From positions 1 to 9,526 of the forward strand of contig CAZZWO010000115.1 in NCBI GenBank assembly GCA_964657885.1: a DNA stretch of 9,526 nucleotides, given 5' to 3'. Shown piece by piece: positions 1 to 6,999 of this stretch. The DNA comes from BOG-908 sp964657885. GTDB taxonomy: Bacteria; Pseudomonadota; Alphaproteobacteria; Acetobacterales; Acetobacteraceae. Numbering within the stretch: the stretch's first letter is position 1; each line of letters starts with the position of its first letter. The position numbers were made by a program, and so were the translations under genes. Under the pieces are notes generated by a model that made no database searches, had not been told where the DNA came from, and worked only from the letters and a program-made list of their open reading frames with translations.

Positions 1-2598
1 GCTGACCGACAGCGTGATGTCGGCCGGCGCCGCCAGGGAAAACCGCCATTCGTCGGGCTGGCGCGGGTCGCTGCGTCCTGCCGGCTCGCGCCAGACGTAG
101 GATTGCGGCTGGCCGAACGGCAGTTCGTGGGGCCCGTGCCCGGTGAGCGCCGCCGGCGGCTCGATCCGGGTTAGCCGCGCGAGTGCGTCCGCATCGACCG
201 CCTCGGGCATCACCAGCAGCCGGTAATGGCCGGGCGCCAGTTCCTGGGTAAGGGTGTCGAGCGGTGCGCTGGCGGCCAGCGGCCAGCCCTGCGCATCTTC
301 CAGCCGGGCGCTGAACACGCGCGCCTGGCCGAGCAGGTCGAGCCGGTAATTGCCTGGTTTCTCGATGTCGATCGGCACCAGCAGGCCGCTGCCGGCCGGC
401 AGTGTCTTGCGCACGGCGCCCCCGGGCAGCAGCGGCGGCGTGCCGAGCAGCGGCGCCGGGGCGGCGACCACACCGGCATGCCCGTGCGATTGCTCCGCCG
501 CCACATCCAGCCGGTAGCGGCCGGCGCGCAGCCAGCCCTGCAGCAGCATGTTCTGCCCGGTGCCGTTAGCGCGGGCGGTCTGCAACTCGGGGACGAAATG
601 CGTGCCGACGGCGCCACGCGTGCGCAGCCGCCCGGTCGTCTCGACGCGGAACAGGCCGCCCTTGCCGACATCGAGGCTGAAGCTGCGCGGCACGCCTTCC
701 TGAAGGTTGAAGAACCGCTCGGCGCCGTCGTGCAGCATCGGCCTGGAAGCTTCCGGCTCAGGCTGCGGATCGGGGGGAGGGGCAGGCTCTCCGCGCCAGT
801 AGAGCGACACCACGCGGGCGTGGCCGGTGGCGGGCAACCTGGCCATATGATGCGCCGCATCGAACGAAACCGGCACCGGCCCCACCCCGATCTCGATCGC
901 GGCCAGGGTGCCCCGGCCAGGCTGCAGCGGGATTTCAGCCGTCCCACCGGTGTCCTGGCCGACCCGTAAAGGAGCGCCGTTGGCGGTGAGGGGCAACGGG
1001 CGGGCATCCATGCCGTACGATGCGAGCGGCGCGCTGTCGCCGAACAGGGTTAGCCGCTCCGGCCAGGTCACGTGTTGCAGCCCGAACGACACCGATGGCG
1101 CCTCGGGTCCGGCCTGCCCGACCGGCGGCTGCATGCCGAGCGGGGCCACCGAGACGTCGGCGACACCCGCGGCGTGGCGCGCCGGCGTGAGCGAGAGCCG
1201 GTACCAGCCGGCGGCCAGATCCCACACGGTCGCCGCAGCCGGTGTTCCGGGCGGCAGCAACCCGCGGCCGACCGGCGGAACCCAAGTCTGATCGTCGAGC
1301 GCCACCAGGGCCGGCGCCTCGGCCGGCACGCCGTTGACGGTGGCGGCTATCCGCCCCCCGGTGACTGCGTGGAACAGCATCGTCACCTGGCCCGCGAGGT
1401 TGAAGCGCCGGCGCCAGCCCGATTGGGGACCGATCTCCGGCGCGTTCGATGCGGCCACGGAAAAGCCGGCCGGGCCGCCGCGCGCCAGCACCAGCGTTGC
1501 CGGCACCTCGTCGCCGCCGAGACCTATGGTGTTCGCGGTGATCCAGTAATCGCCGGGGCGGGTCACCTCGGTCGGCAGGCCCACGGACACGCTGCGGAGC
1601 TGGAACGCCGCGCCAGCTTCGCCGCGGATTTCGATGCGGTGGCCGGCGGGTTGTTGTGGCGGCCGGACCTGGGCGCGGGGCACCCGGCTGCGCTTTTCGA
1701 TGCGGGCTTCCTGCCCGTCCGCGATCAGGGTTGCCGGCCCGTCCATCGACAGTTGCACCAGGTCGTCCGAGCCTGCGGTGCTGAACAGCTCGCTGCCGAA
1801 CGGGCCGATATGCCCCGCCACCCAGCCGGGCCGCAGCGTTTCCTGTGCGCCGGTGCGCAGGTGGAACGGCATCTCCTTCGCGCCGTCGGCCCAGGGGATC
1901 GGCGGCCCGCCGTAAGCGGTGGCGAGGTAGGTGCCGGGCGGCAGGCTTTCGTCGAACAGGAAATCCCGCAGATTGTGGCCGTGCACCGGTTCGATGGTGT
2001 TCTCGACCGCCTGCGTGGCCAGCAGGTCCCTGCCGTCCCGCCACAGGCGGAAATCGGCGAGCGCACGCCCGGCGGCCTCGATGCGCACCGGTTGCGGGCC
2101 GGTGCCGGTCACCACGAACCAGAAGGCGCGCTGCTGCAGGTCGGTGAGCGTTGCGTCGAACAGCGTCTGCAGCGGCAGGACAGCCGGCGGTGCGGCATCC
2201 CCGAACGGGGAAACGCTCAGGGCCACATCGCCCCGGGCGCCTGCGGCCGGATGTGTGCGTACCTTGTAGGTGCCGGTGTCGAGCAACAGGTCCAGCCGGC
2301 CATCCACCGTGCCGGGCGCACCCGCGGGCGGCGTTGGCCCGGTGATCATGTCCACGAGTTCGATGGCGGTGCCGCTGGCGCTGTGTGCGGCGATGGCGAA
2401 CCGCCCCGGCGCCTGCACGCGCAGCAGCGAAAACCCTGGGGAGGCCGCCGGCACATGCGGGTTATCCAGAACCGCGGCCGCATGTGGCGTTGCGGGCCCG
2501 GCCCCAAGGTTCGGTGCCGGCGCCTCGCCCGCCGACAGGCCACCCGAAACCAGGCAGCCTGCGATCAGGCCGCCGAACACCAAACCCCACCGCGTCAT
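1..2598 (-). CDS. Large exported beta-rich protein with repeated PPC-like motifs, function unknown (3' end beyond window)
   Basis: This frame is open for 866 codons from ATG 2598 to the window edge with no stop. The N-terminus is a signal sequence: a hydrophobic stretch (residues 6-14) leads to I-A-G-C15, which fits a lipobox, and L-S-A at 21-23 could instead be a type I cleavage site. The remainder is rich in Gly, Pro, Ala, Leu and Val with alternating hydrophobic residues, as in beta-sandwich repeats. A [PAT]-G-x-Y-x-[VLIA] motif recurs seven times, near residues 109, 221, 348, 463, 692, 748 and 789. This resembles the closing strand of bacterial pre-peptidase C-terminal (PPC) domains, which is an inference from pattern only. 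A proline-rich linker (about 605-620) divides the chain. No catalytic motif is visible. In-frame ATG 2622 and GTG 2601 are alternative starts, and Shine-Dalgarno support is weak for all three. No ECF-type promoter precedes it. Likely location is the periplasm or outer membrane. Confidence 0.8.
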   Translation of the reverse strand, partial: MTRWGLVFGGLIAGCLVSGGLSAGEAPAPNLGAGPATPHAAAVLDNPHVPAASPGFSLLRVQAPGRFAIAAHSASGTAIELVDMITGPTPPAGAPGTVDGRLDLLLDTGTYKVRTHPAAGARGDVALSVSPFGDAAPPAVLPLQTLFDATLTDLQQRAFWFVVTGTGPQPVRIEAAGRALADFRLWRDGRDLLATQAVENTIEPVHGHNLRDFLFDESLPPGTYLATAYGGPPIPWADGAKEMPFHLRTGAQETLRPGWVAGHIGPFGSELFSTAGSDDLVQLSMDGPATLIADGQEARIEKRSRVPRAQVRPPQQPAGHRIEIRGEAGAAFQLRSVSVGLPTEVTRPGDYWITANTIGLGGDEVPATLVLARGGPAGFSVAASNAPEIGPQSGWRRRFNLAGQVTMLFHAVTGGRIAATVNGVPAEAPALVALDDQTWVPPVGRGLLPPGTPAAATVWDLAAGWYRLSLTPARHAAGVADVSVAPLGMQPPVGQAGPEAPSVSFGLQHVTWPERLTLFGDSAPLASYGMDARPLPLTANGAPLRVGQDTGGTAEIPLQPGRGTLAAIEIGVGPVPVSFDAAHHMARLPATGHARVVSLYWRGEPAPPPDPQPEPEASRPMLHDGAERFFNLQEGVPRSFSLDVGKGGLFRVETTGRLRTRGAVGTHFVPELQTARANGTGQNMLLQGWLRAGRYRLDVAAEQSHGHAGVVAAPAPLLGTPPLLPGGAVRKTLPAGSGLLVPIDIEKPGNYRLDLLGQARVFSARLEDAQGWPLAASAPLDTLTQELAPGHYRLLVMPEAVDADALARLTRIEPPAALTGHGPHELPFGQPQSYVWREPAGRSDPRQPDEWRFSLAAPADITLSVS

Positions 2599-2776
2599 CA
2601 CGCGCCCCCCGGCGGGCGGCATTGGCCGCCCCGCCGGTTGTCACACTAATGCACCGTTCGGGCACCCGCGAGATGACGGCCGGGGCCCCCGGACGATTTT
2701 GCCAAGCCGCGCGCGAAAACCACACCGGGGCCAGCCGGCTGTGGCGGGCAGCCGCCGGGTAGCGCGGTGGAAAGCT

Positions 2777-3418
2777 TCAGCCGAGCAGTCCCGAGCCGAG
2801 CCCGCGCACGAAAGCGGCCTGTATGACGAGCAGGCACACCACGCAGGCCAGCCCCAGCAACCCGGTCGCCAGGCCATCGCCGCCCAGTGCGGCCGCCCAG
2901 CGGCCGTCACCCTGTTCGGCTCTGAGTGCGGCCGCCCAGCTTCCGTCACCTTGTGCGAGCCTGTCGTGGTCGGGGATCGCTGCGGCGCGGATTTGCGCGT
3001 GCTCGGCCTCGAGTTCCGGAAGAAGAACGACGCTTTCCTGCTCGTCCGGGTCGGTGCGGGCGATGATCGCCACACATTCGTTCGCGAGATTCGTGTTATA
3101 CGGCATGTGCGGCATGCCGGCCGGGATGTAGACGTAATCGCCGTCACCCGCCGTCTGGTGGTGTTCGAGATGTTCGCCGTAGAACACACCGGATTCTCCA
3201 CGCAGGATGTAGATGGCGGTCTCGTGGCCATCATGCTTGTGTGCGCGCCCGCTCTCTCCCGGCGGAATGGTGAGCATCTGCATGTGGATGTGTTCGGCGC
3301 CGACCCAGGCAGCGGAGAGGGCCGGCGCGTAGATGTGACCCTGCTTGCCGCGGAAGGCGGGGCCGGCGCGGACAACGCGCAGGGTGGACTTCCGGATGGG
3401 CTGGCTGTTGAGCGGCAC
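2777..3418 (-). CDS. Cupin-domain protein with C-terminal membrane anchor
   Basis: The protein has 213 residues. The cupin barrel covers about residues 40-125. Motif 1 has H60-x-H62 and E66, and motif 2 is G94-x5-P-x-G-x2-H104-x3-N108, a perfect match to the cupin pattern, so a His/His/Glu/His metal site is expected. After the barrel comes a charged linker, then a 13-residue tandem repeat (GDGxWAAAL, about 157-182), then one hydrophobic helix at about 183-204 containing C192-x-x-C195, and a nine-residue tail. This predicts a cytoplasmic cupin tethered by its C-terminus. The GTG start was chosen because AAGGA lies 8 nt upstream. The frame runs open far into the opposite-strand sigma gene, but that extension shows no domain. 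The gene is divergent from the sigma gene and has its own GGAATA-N16-GTCAAC promoter, so it probably belongs to the same regulon. The substrate is unknown. It could be an enzyme or a ligand sensor. Confidence 0.85.
   Translation of the reverse strand: MPLNSQPIRKSTLRVVRAGPAFRGKQGHIYAPALSAAWVGAEHIHMQMLTIPPGESGRAHKHDGHETAIYILRGESGVFYGEHLEHHQTAGDGDYVYIPAGMPHMPYNTNLANECVAIIARTDPDEQESVVLLPELEAEHAQIRAAAIPDHDRLAQGDGSWAAALRAEQGDGRWAAALGGDGLATGLLGLACVVCLLVIQAAFVRGLGSGLLG
2886..2963 (-). repeat. 39-nt in-frame tandem duplication inside the anchored cupin gene
   Basis: Positions 2886-2915 and 2925-2954 are nearly identical 30-mers (three mismatches by eye) at a 39-nt period, with a weakly matching remainder of each unit. 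The period is 13 codons, so the duplication stays in frame and encodes two GDGxWAAAL units directly before the membrane helix. It looks like a recent linker expansion. Confidence 0.8.
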
Positions 3419-3426
3419 GTTCGTGA

Positions 3427-3431
3427 TCCTT
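3427..3431 (-). promoter_or_regulatory. Ribosome binding site fixing the GTG start of the anchored cupin
   Basis: AAGGA on the minus strand lies 8 nt before GTG 3418. It is the clearest Shine-Dalgarno in the upstream frame and decides the start within a much longer open frame. Confidence 0.6.
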
Positions 3432-3470
3432 GAGCGGTGTAGGCAGCCGGGTTCTGCCCGGCTGTGCGGT

Positions 3471-3498
3471 GTTGACACCCGGTCGGGCCGGCTATTCC
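3471..3498 (-). promoter_or_regulatory. ECF-type promoter of the anchored cupin gene
   Basis: On the minus strand, GGAATA (3498-3493) is followed after 16 nt by GTCAAC (3476-3471). Box sequence and spacing match the promoter in front of the sigma gene. A start site about 7 nt after the -10 box would leave a leader of roughly 45 nt before GTG 3418. Assignment to the adjacent sigma factor is an inference. Confidence 0.7.
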
Positions 3499-3600
3499 GC
3501 CGGACTGCCATGCGCCCCACGGCATTGCCCAAGGATCGGCGCCTGCACGGCCGCGTGCCGCCGAGCCGGACGGGGTTTTTCAAAGATTGTGGAAAAGACT

Positions 3601-3628
3601 GGAATAAACCGGCGCGAGGGGGGTCAAC
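3601..3628 (+). promoter_or_regulatory. ECF-type autoregulatory promoter of the sigma/anti-sigma operon
   Basis: GGAATA (3601-3606) is followed after 16 nt by GTCAAC (3623-3628). The -35 GGAA core and GTC -10 with a 16-nt spacer are typical of ECF sigma factors, which usually transcribe their own operon. Positions 3599-3614 are identical over 16 nt to the promoter of the cupin-DUF305-propeller operon at 7677-7662. Expected transcription start is near 3635, giving a leader of about 78 nt before ATG 3713. Confidence 0.75.
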
Positions 3629-3659
3629 ATGTGCAGAGGCTGTTTGGAAGCGGGCAATC

Positions 3660-3704
3660 ATGAAATTTGTTTTGCGTAGGCGCTCGCCGAAGCTGTCGTC
3701 TTGA
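3660..3704 (+). CDS. Possible 14-residue leader peptide upstream of the sigma gene
   Basis: A short ORF in the sigma leader begins with ATG 3660, preceded by GGAAG about 9 nt upstream, and ends with TGA 3702-3704, only 8 nt before the sigma ATG at 3713. The peptide is MKFVLRRRSPKLSS, strongly basic with a short hydrophobic start. It lies downstream of the predicted transcription start. The sigma ATG has no good Shine-Dalgarno of its own, so ribosomes terminating here could reinitiate on the sigma gene. An ORF this short also occurs by chance, and there is no direct evidence that it is translated. Confidence 0.35.
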   Translation: MKFVLRRRSPKLSS

Positions 3705-3712
3705 CGGGCGAT

Positions 3713-4231
3713 ATGGCCCAGTTGATCGAACCATTGATTCCGGCCATGCGCCGCTACGCGAGGTCGCTGTTGCACGATAGCGCGGCGGCCGACGATCTCG
3801 TCCAGGACACGCTGGAGAGAAGCATCAGCGGCTGGCATCAGCGCCGCGCCGATGGGAATGCCCGCACCTGGGTTTTCACCATCCTGCACAACCTCGCCCT
3901 GAACCGCATCCGGCAGACGACGCGCCGCGGCCGTCATGTGACGATCGAGGATGCCGACGATATTGCGATCTCCCGTGCCTCGACGCAGGAAGACGGGCTG
4001 CGGCAGACCGACATCATGGCTGCCGTCTATCGGCTGCCGGACGATCAGCGGAGCGTTCTGCTGCTGATCTCCGTCGAGGACCTGTCTTATGCCGAGGCTG
4101 CGCGCGTTCTGGGCGTGCCGGTCGGCACCGTCATGTCGCGCCTTGCCCGTGCCCGCGCGAAACTGCAGCGCATGATGGACGACGAGGTCGCGCCATCCGT
4201 GCAGCGTCCGCAATTGCGGGTGATCCAATGA
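3713..4231 (+). CDS. ECF-type RNA polymerase sigma factor
   Basis: This is a 172-residue sigma-70 family factor of ECF size, with only regions 2 and 4. Region 2 covers about residues 6-70 and includes the core-binding DDLVQDTLERS segment and the ARTWVFTILHNLALNRIRQ helix typical of region 2.3/2.4. Region 4 covers about 108-160, with the LPDDQR turn, SYAEAARVLGVPVGTVMSRLARAR as the helix-turn-helix for the -35 box, and a basic end. It should direct RNA polymerase to the GGAATA-N16-GTC promoters found here. ATG 3713 is preferred. In-frame TTG 3701 would add four residues and overlap the leader ORF stop, and neither start has a strong Shine-Dalgarno. The stop overlaps the anti-sigma start (ATGA), so the two are translationally coupled. 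The ECF subgroup is not determined. The protein contains no cysteine, so direct thiol sensing is unlikely. Confidence 0.95.
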   Translation: MAQLIEPLIPAMRRYARSLLHDSAAADDLVQDTLERSISGWHQRRADGNARTWVFTILHNLALNRIRQTTRRGRHVTIEDADDIAISRASTQEDGLRQTDIMAAVYRLPDDQRSVLLLISVEDLSYAEAARVLGVPVGTVMSRLARARAKLQRMMDDEVAPSVQRPQLRVIQ

Positions 4232-5013
4232 CGCGGGGCCGCCCTATCCTGGAAGAGGATCTGCATGGTTTCGTGGACCATGTTCTGGAACCGGCACGGC
4301 AGGCGGAGGTCCACGCCTATCTCGACACCCACGCCGATGTGGCGGCCCGCGTTGCCGGCTACGTCCGCCAGACCGTGGCGCTTCGGGCGGCCACGGCCCA
4401 TGTCGCGGAAGAGCCGATCCCGCCGCATTTGAACCTGCGTCACCTGGCCGAGGCGCGGCGATCCTCCTGGTCCGTGCCGTGGCGTTCCGCAATCGCCGCT
4501 GCACTGCTGCTCACCATCGGGGGCGCGGGCGGATGGTCGCTGCACGAGGTGGCGTTTGAACCTGCCCCTCGAAACGGGATTGCCTCATTGGCGCAGGAGG
4601 CAGCCTACACCTACGGCGTCTATGGACGGGACCAGGTTCACCCGGTCGAATTCGAGGCTGCCGCACACGCGCAACTCGCGGATTGGATTTCCAGCCGGCT
4701 GCAGCACAGCATTGCCGTGCCTGACCTGACGAAATCCGGCTACCGCTTCTTGGGTGGGCGTCTGGTCGCGACACCGCATGGGCCGGCCGGGCTGCTGATG
4801 TACGACAACGGCCGGGGCCTGCGTCTTGCCATGCTGGTGAGGCCGATGGCCATCGACAAGAACACCCGCATGTCGGCGCATTCGGACGGGATGGTCCAGG
4901 GTTACGCCTGGTCCGACCAGGGGATCGGCTATTCTCTTGTCGGTCCGACCACGACAGAGGTTTTGCAGCCGCTCGCGGACGAAGTCCGCCGTCAGTCGCG
5001 GGACAATACCTGA
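4228..5013 (+). CDS. Membrane-spanning anti-sigma factor
   Basis: This 261-residue protein has three parts. Residues 9-50 form the cytoplasmic sigma-binding helices (EEDLHGFVDHVLEPAR... followed by VHAYLDTHADVAARVAGY), the pattern of RsiW/COG5662-type anti-sigma factors. Residues 86-104 are one transmembrane helix. Residues 110-261 are a periplasmic domain, including HAQLADWISSRL and a GYRFLGGRLV / GPAGLLMYD beta region common in proteobacterial anti-sigma factors. It is expected to hold the upstream sigma factor at the inner membrane and release it on an envelope signal. The usual zinc-binding H-x3-C-x2-C motif is absent, and the whole protein has no cysteine. The start overlaps the sigma stop by 4 nt. 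The mechanism of inactivation (proteolysis or conformational change) cannot be seen. Confidence 0.88.
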   Translation: MTRGRPILEEDLHGFVDHVLEPARQAEVHAYLDTHADVAARVAGYVRQTVALRAATAHVAEEPIPPHLNLRHLAEARRSSWSVPWRSAIAAALLLTIGGAGGWSLHEVAFEPAPRNGIASLAQEAAYTYGVYGRDQVHPVEFEAAAHAQLADWISSRLQHSIAVPDLTKSGYRFLGGRLVATPHGPAGLLMYDNGRGLRLAMLVRPMAIDKNTRMSAHSDGMVQGYAWSDQGIGYSLVGPTTTEVLQPLADEVRRQSRDNT

Positions 5014-5032
5014 CCAGGCGGTGCTCGACGTA

Positions 5033-5073
5033 AGCGACAAGGGCCGATGTGCTTTGCGTCGGTCCTTTTCGCT
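5033..5073. terminator. Hairpin terminator between convergent operons
   Basis: Left arm 5033-5047 pairs with right arm 5059-5073 over 15 positions, with one C-T mismatch and one G-U pair, around an 11-nt loop. On the plus strand the inner nine-pair stem ends in TTTT (5066-5069), a normal intrinsic terminator for the sigma/anti-sigma operon. On the minus strand the U-tract is weaker, but the same hairpin lies just past the propeller gene stop (5093), so it may serve both operons. Confidence 0.7.
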
Positions 5074-5092
5074 GTCCGACGATGTTGGCGGT

Positions 5093-6547
5093 CTAGCGAG
5101 CCTGAAGCTGTATCGGCGTTCCTGGCTTGCCGGCGGCACCGGGTGCGATCACCAGGAAACGCGGTGGAGCATCGTTGCCGCCCTGGACGATCTGCCTGAT
5201 CGGGCCGATGGCGTTCACGATCGCCGCGCCTGCCGGGTTGCTCATGAAGTTTGCGAGGGGCTGCAACGCGCCGCTGCCATCCGCATGGCCGGCCAAGGCG
5301 AGCACATAGGGATGCTTCGGGACGAGGCCGGTTGCCGAAGCTTCCAGGACCTGCAGCAATCCCTGGTCGAACAGCGTGACACTCGTCGGTGCCACGCCGG
5401 CTTGTTGTCCCGGCACCGTCATCGTGAAATGCGCAGCCTGGCCTGCAACGCCCAAAGGCGTCAGCCCCTGGGTTCCGGCGCCCTGCGGGACCGCGTCGGG
5501 AACATAGACAACGGCTTGCGGCGCCTGGCCGACGGGTATGCTCGCGACGACCTTGTTCGTCAGCGTGTCGATGGCCAGCATGCGGTCGTCGTTCTCCAGC
5601 CCGACATAAACGCGCGTGCCGTCGCCTGATGGCCAGATACCGTGTGGCAGTTTGCCGAGCTCGACGGTCGCGACCTTGGTGAAATCATCGGTGCGGAACA
5701 CCTGCAGCTGGTTGAGACCGCCGACGGTGACATAGGCGAACTGGCCATGCGCGTTGCGCACGATGTTGACGTGGTTGGTGATCGGCCCGGTATCGATGGT
5801 CTTCAACACCGCGAAGGGCGGCCGCGCGTCGAACACCTGCGTCCTGCCGCTATCCTTGAGGGTGAACCAGACCTGCCTGCCATCCGGTGTCGCCGCGATG
5901 TTCGGGCAGAACGGGCTCGCCTGTTTCACGCGCGCCACGATCTTGTGGTCGGCAAGGGTGACGACATCGGTTTCGGGATTGAAGGATGAGCAGACATAAC
6001 CGTAGGTGCCATCGGGCGAGAAGATCTGCATGCCCGGTCCGTTCGGCGTGACGATGCGCGTCTTTTCCTCATAGGTCGCGGCGTCCAGAACCTCGACGTA
6101 GTTCTCGCCGCGGACCGTCACCCACACTTCTTTTCCGTCGGGCGTGAAGAAGGCCTCGTGCGGCGCGCGCCCGACATAGGTGGTGTGCTTCACGGCATTC
6201 GTTGCGGTGTCGATGAAGGTGACGGAGTTCGAGCCGATGGAAACGACGGCAAGCGTGCGGTGGTCTGGCGAGAAACCCAATCCGTGCACCAGGACCTGGC
6301 CTTTGTAGAGGGGGCTGAAATTCATCGGGCTAGGGTCGCCCAGACGGATGACGCCAAGCAGCGTGTTCGATGCGGGATCGATCACCGACACCGTGTTGGA
6401 GAATTGTTCCGCCGCATATACGCGATCCCGGTGGCTTATCGGGACATCGGCGGCCGATGCGGAGCCGGGCGCCTGGCCGGCCCAGGCCGGAGCGCCGCCC
6501 AGTGCGGAGGCGCCGAGCAGGATCGCCGCAAGCAGCTTGCGGGTCAT
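5093..6547 (-). CDS. Exported YVTN/YncE-like beta-propeller protein
   Basis: The protein has 484 residues. A signal peptide (MTRKLLAAILL... to AWA at 21-23) precedes a propeller of repeated blades at about residues 40-350. The blades carry the YVTN signature elements: NTVSVIDPASNTLLGVI (51-67), NSVTFIDTATNAV (107-119), GENYVEVLDAATYEEK (147-162), TQVFD, LQVFR and MLAIDTLTNKVVASIPVG (323-340). Pro-His pairs at loop positions (129-130, 301-302) resemble ligand or metal sites in related propellers, though no cofactor can be assigned. A separate C-terminal region (about 385-484, GLLQVLEASATGLVPKHPYVLALAG) follows a linker and matches nothing I can name. It is the last gene of the operon. Its ATG overlaps the DUF305 stop by 4 nt, with AGAAGG 7 nt upstream. 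Probable location is the periplasm. A binding or scaffold role is more likely than catalysis, since no catalytic residues are evident. Confidence 0.88.
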   Translation of the reverse strand: MTRKLLAAILLGASALGGAPAWAGQAPGSASAADVPISHRDRVYAAEQFSNTVSVIDPASNTLLGVIRLGDPSPMNFSPLYKGQVLVHGLGFSPDHRTLAVVSIGSNSVTFIDTATNAVKHTTYVGRAPHEAFFTPDGKEVWVTVRGENYVEVLDAATYEEKTRIVTPNGPGMQIFSPDGTYGYVCSSFNPETDVVTLADHKIVARVKQASPFCPNIAATPDGRQVWFTLKDSGRTQVFDARPPFAVLKTIDTGPITNHVNIVRNAHGQFAYVTVGGLNQLQVFRTDDFTKVATVELGKLPHGIWPSGDGTRVYVGLENDDRMLAIDTLTNKVVASIPVGQAPQAVVYVPDAVPQGAGTQGLTPLGVAGQAAHFTMTVPGQQAGVAPTSVTLFDQGLLQVLEASATGLVPKHPYVLALAGHADGSGALQPLANFMSNPAGAAIVNAIGPIRQIVQGGNDAPPRFLVIAPGAAGKPGTPIQLQAR

Positions 6548-6987
6548 TGTGTTGCCTTCTGCATGTTCATCGTCTCCGTGGATTGTGGGGCGGCCTGATC
6601 GGGCGCGGGCGCCGAGGGCGGCGGGTTCTTCCCGAGCGCCAGCATCATCGCCGCAACCTCCTGTTGCTGGTCGACGATGATCTCCTGTGCGATGCGCCGG
6701 AGCTGTTCGTTACGGCCGTGCAGAAGTTCGGCCTTCGCCATCTCGATTGCGCCCAGATGATGCGGGATCATCATCGCGGCGAAATCCCGGTCGGCATCGC
6801 CGGTGGGTTTGATGGTCATCGCCGCCATCATCCTGTCCATCGCGGCCTGGTTTTCGTTCAGGAACGGCTGCTCATCCGTCAGCGCCGGGGGCGGCGCTGA
6901 CCGGGCGCCGGCTCGCAGGCCGGCTCCGATGGTGAGGGCGAGGGCAGCCGCGACCGGCAGGCAAAGCCGGATCGGATGTGAAGCCAT
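6544..6987 (-). CDS. Exported DUF305 family protein
   Basis: The protein has 147 residues, with a signal peptide (hydrophobic stretch 8-25, likely cut near A-R-S-A, 28-31). The mature part has the DUF305 core: ADRDFAAMMIPHHLGAIEMAKAEL (65-88, with H76-H77), then EQLRRIAQEIIVDQQQEVAAM (94-114). This is a ferritin-like helical bundle rich in Met and His. The family includes periplasmic copper-binding proteins such as cyanobacterial CopM, so metal binding is plausible but not shown. The C-terminal tail is Pro/Ala-rich with a few Met residues. A strong Shine-Dalgarno (AGGAGGT) sits just upstream, 12 nt separate it from the upstream cupin, and its stop overlaps the propeller start, so it is the middle gene of a tight operon. 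Length is normal for a single-domain DUF305 protein. Confidence 0.93.
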   Translation of the reverse strand: MASHPIRLCLPVAAALALTIGAGLRAGARSAPPPALTDEQPFLNENQAAMDRMMAAMTIKPTGDADRDFAAMMIPHHLGAIEMAKAELLHGRNEQLRRIAQEIIVDQQQEVAAMMLALGKNPPPSAPAPDQAAPQSTETMNMQKATQ

Positions 6988-6990
6988 GCA

Positions 6991-6997
6991 ACCTCCT
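6991..6997 (-). promoter_or_regulatory. Strong ribosome binding site of the DUF305 gene
   Basis: AGGAGGT on the minus strand lies 3 nt before ATG 6987, counted from the final T. It is the best Shine-Dalgarno I see in the window and suggests high translation of the exported DUF305 protein relative to its operon partners. Confidence 0.6.
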
Positions 6998-6999
6998 GT

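Noticed and set aside
935..2044. 369-codon minus-strand frame within the large exported protein
   Set aside because: It is a different frame from the 866-codon ORF, is Arg/Gly-rich, and has no signal or motif.
1072..2649. 525-codon open frame on the plus strand opposite the large exported protein
   Set aside because: It is codon-aligned antisense to a better frame on the minus strand that has a signal sequence and beta repeats. Its translation is Arg/Gly/Ala-rich with no domain, a common artefact in GC-rich DNA.
2736..2754. Six-pair hairpin downstream of the anchored cupin
   Set aside because: The stem is short with no adjacent U-tract, so I do not call it a terminator. The 178-nt gap 2599-2776 otherwise shows no promoter I can defend.
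3545..3580. Small GC hairpin and T-run in the divergent region, upstream of the sigma promoter
   Set aside because: The 5-bp stem is separated from TTTTT by about 17 nt and no gene reads into it, so it is not a convincing terminator.
3629..3679. 16-codon ORF with a C-x-x-C start in the sigma leader
   Set aside because: Its ATG lies immediately after the -10 box, upstream of the expected transcription start, and has no ribosome site.
3419..4228. N-terminal extension of the anchored cupin frame through the sigma gene
   Set aside because: It lies antisense to a clear ECF sigma factor, shows no domain, and a GTG with a good Shine-Dalgarno exists at 3418 downstream of a matching promoter.
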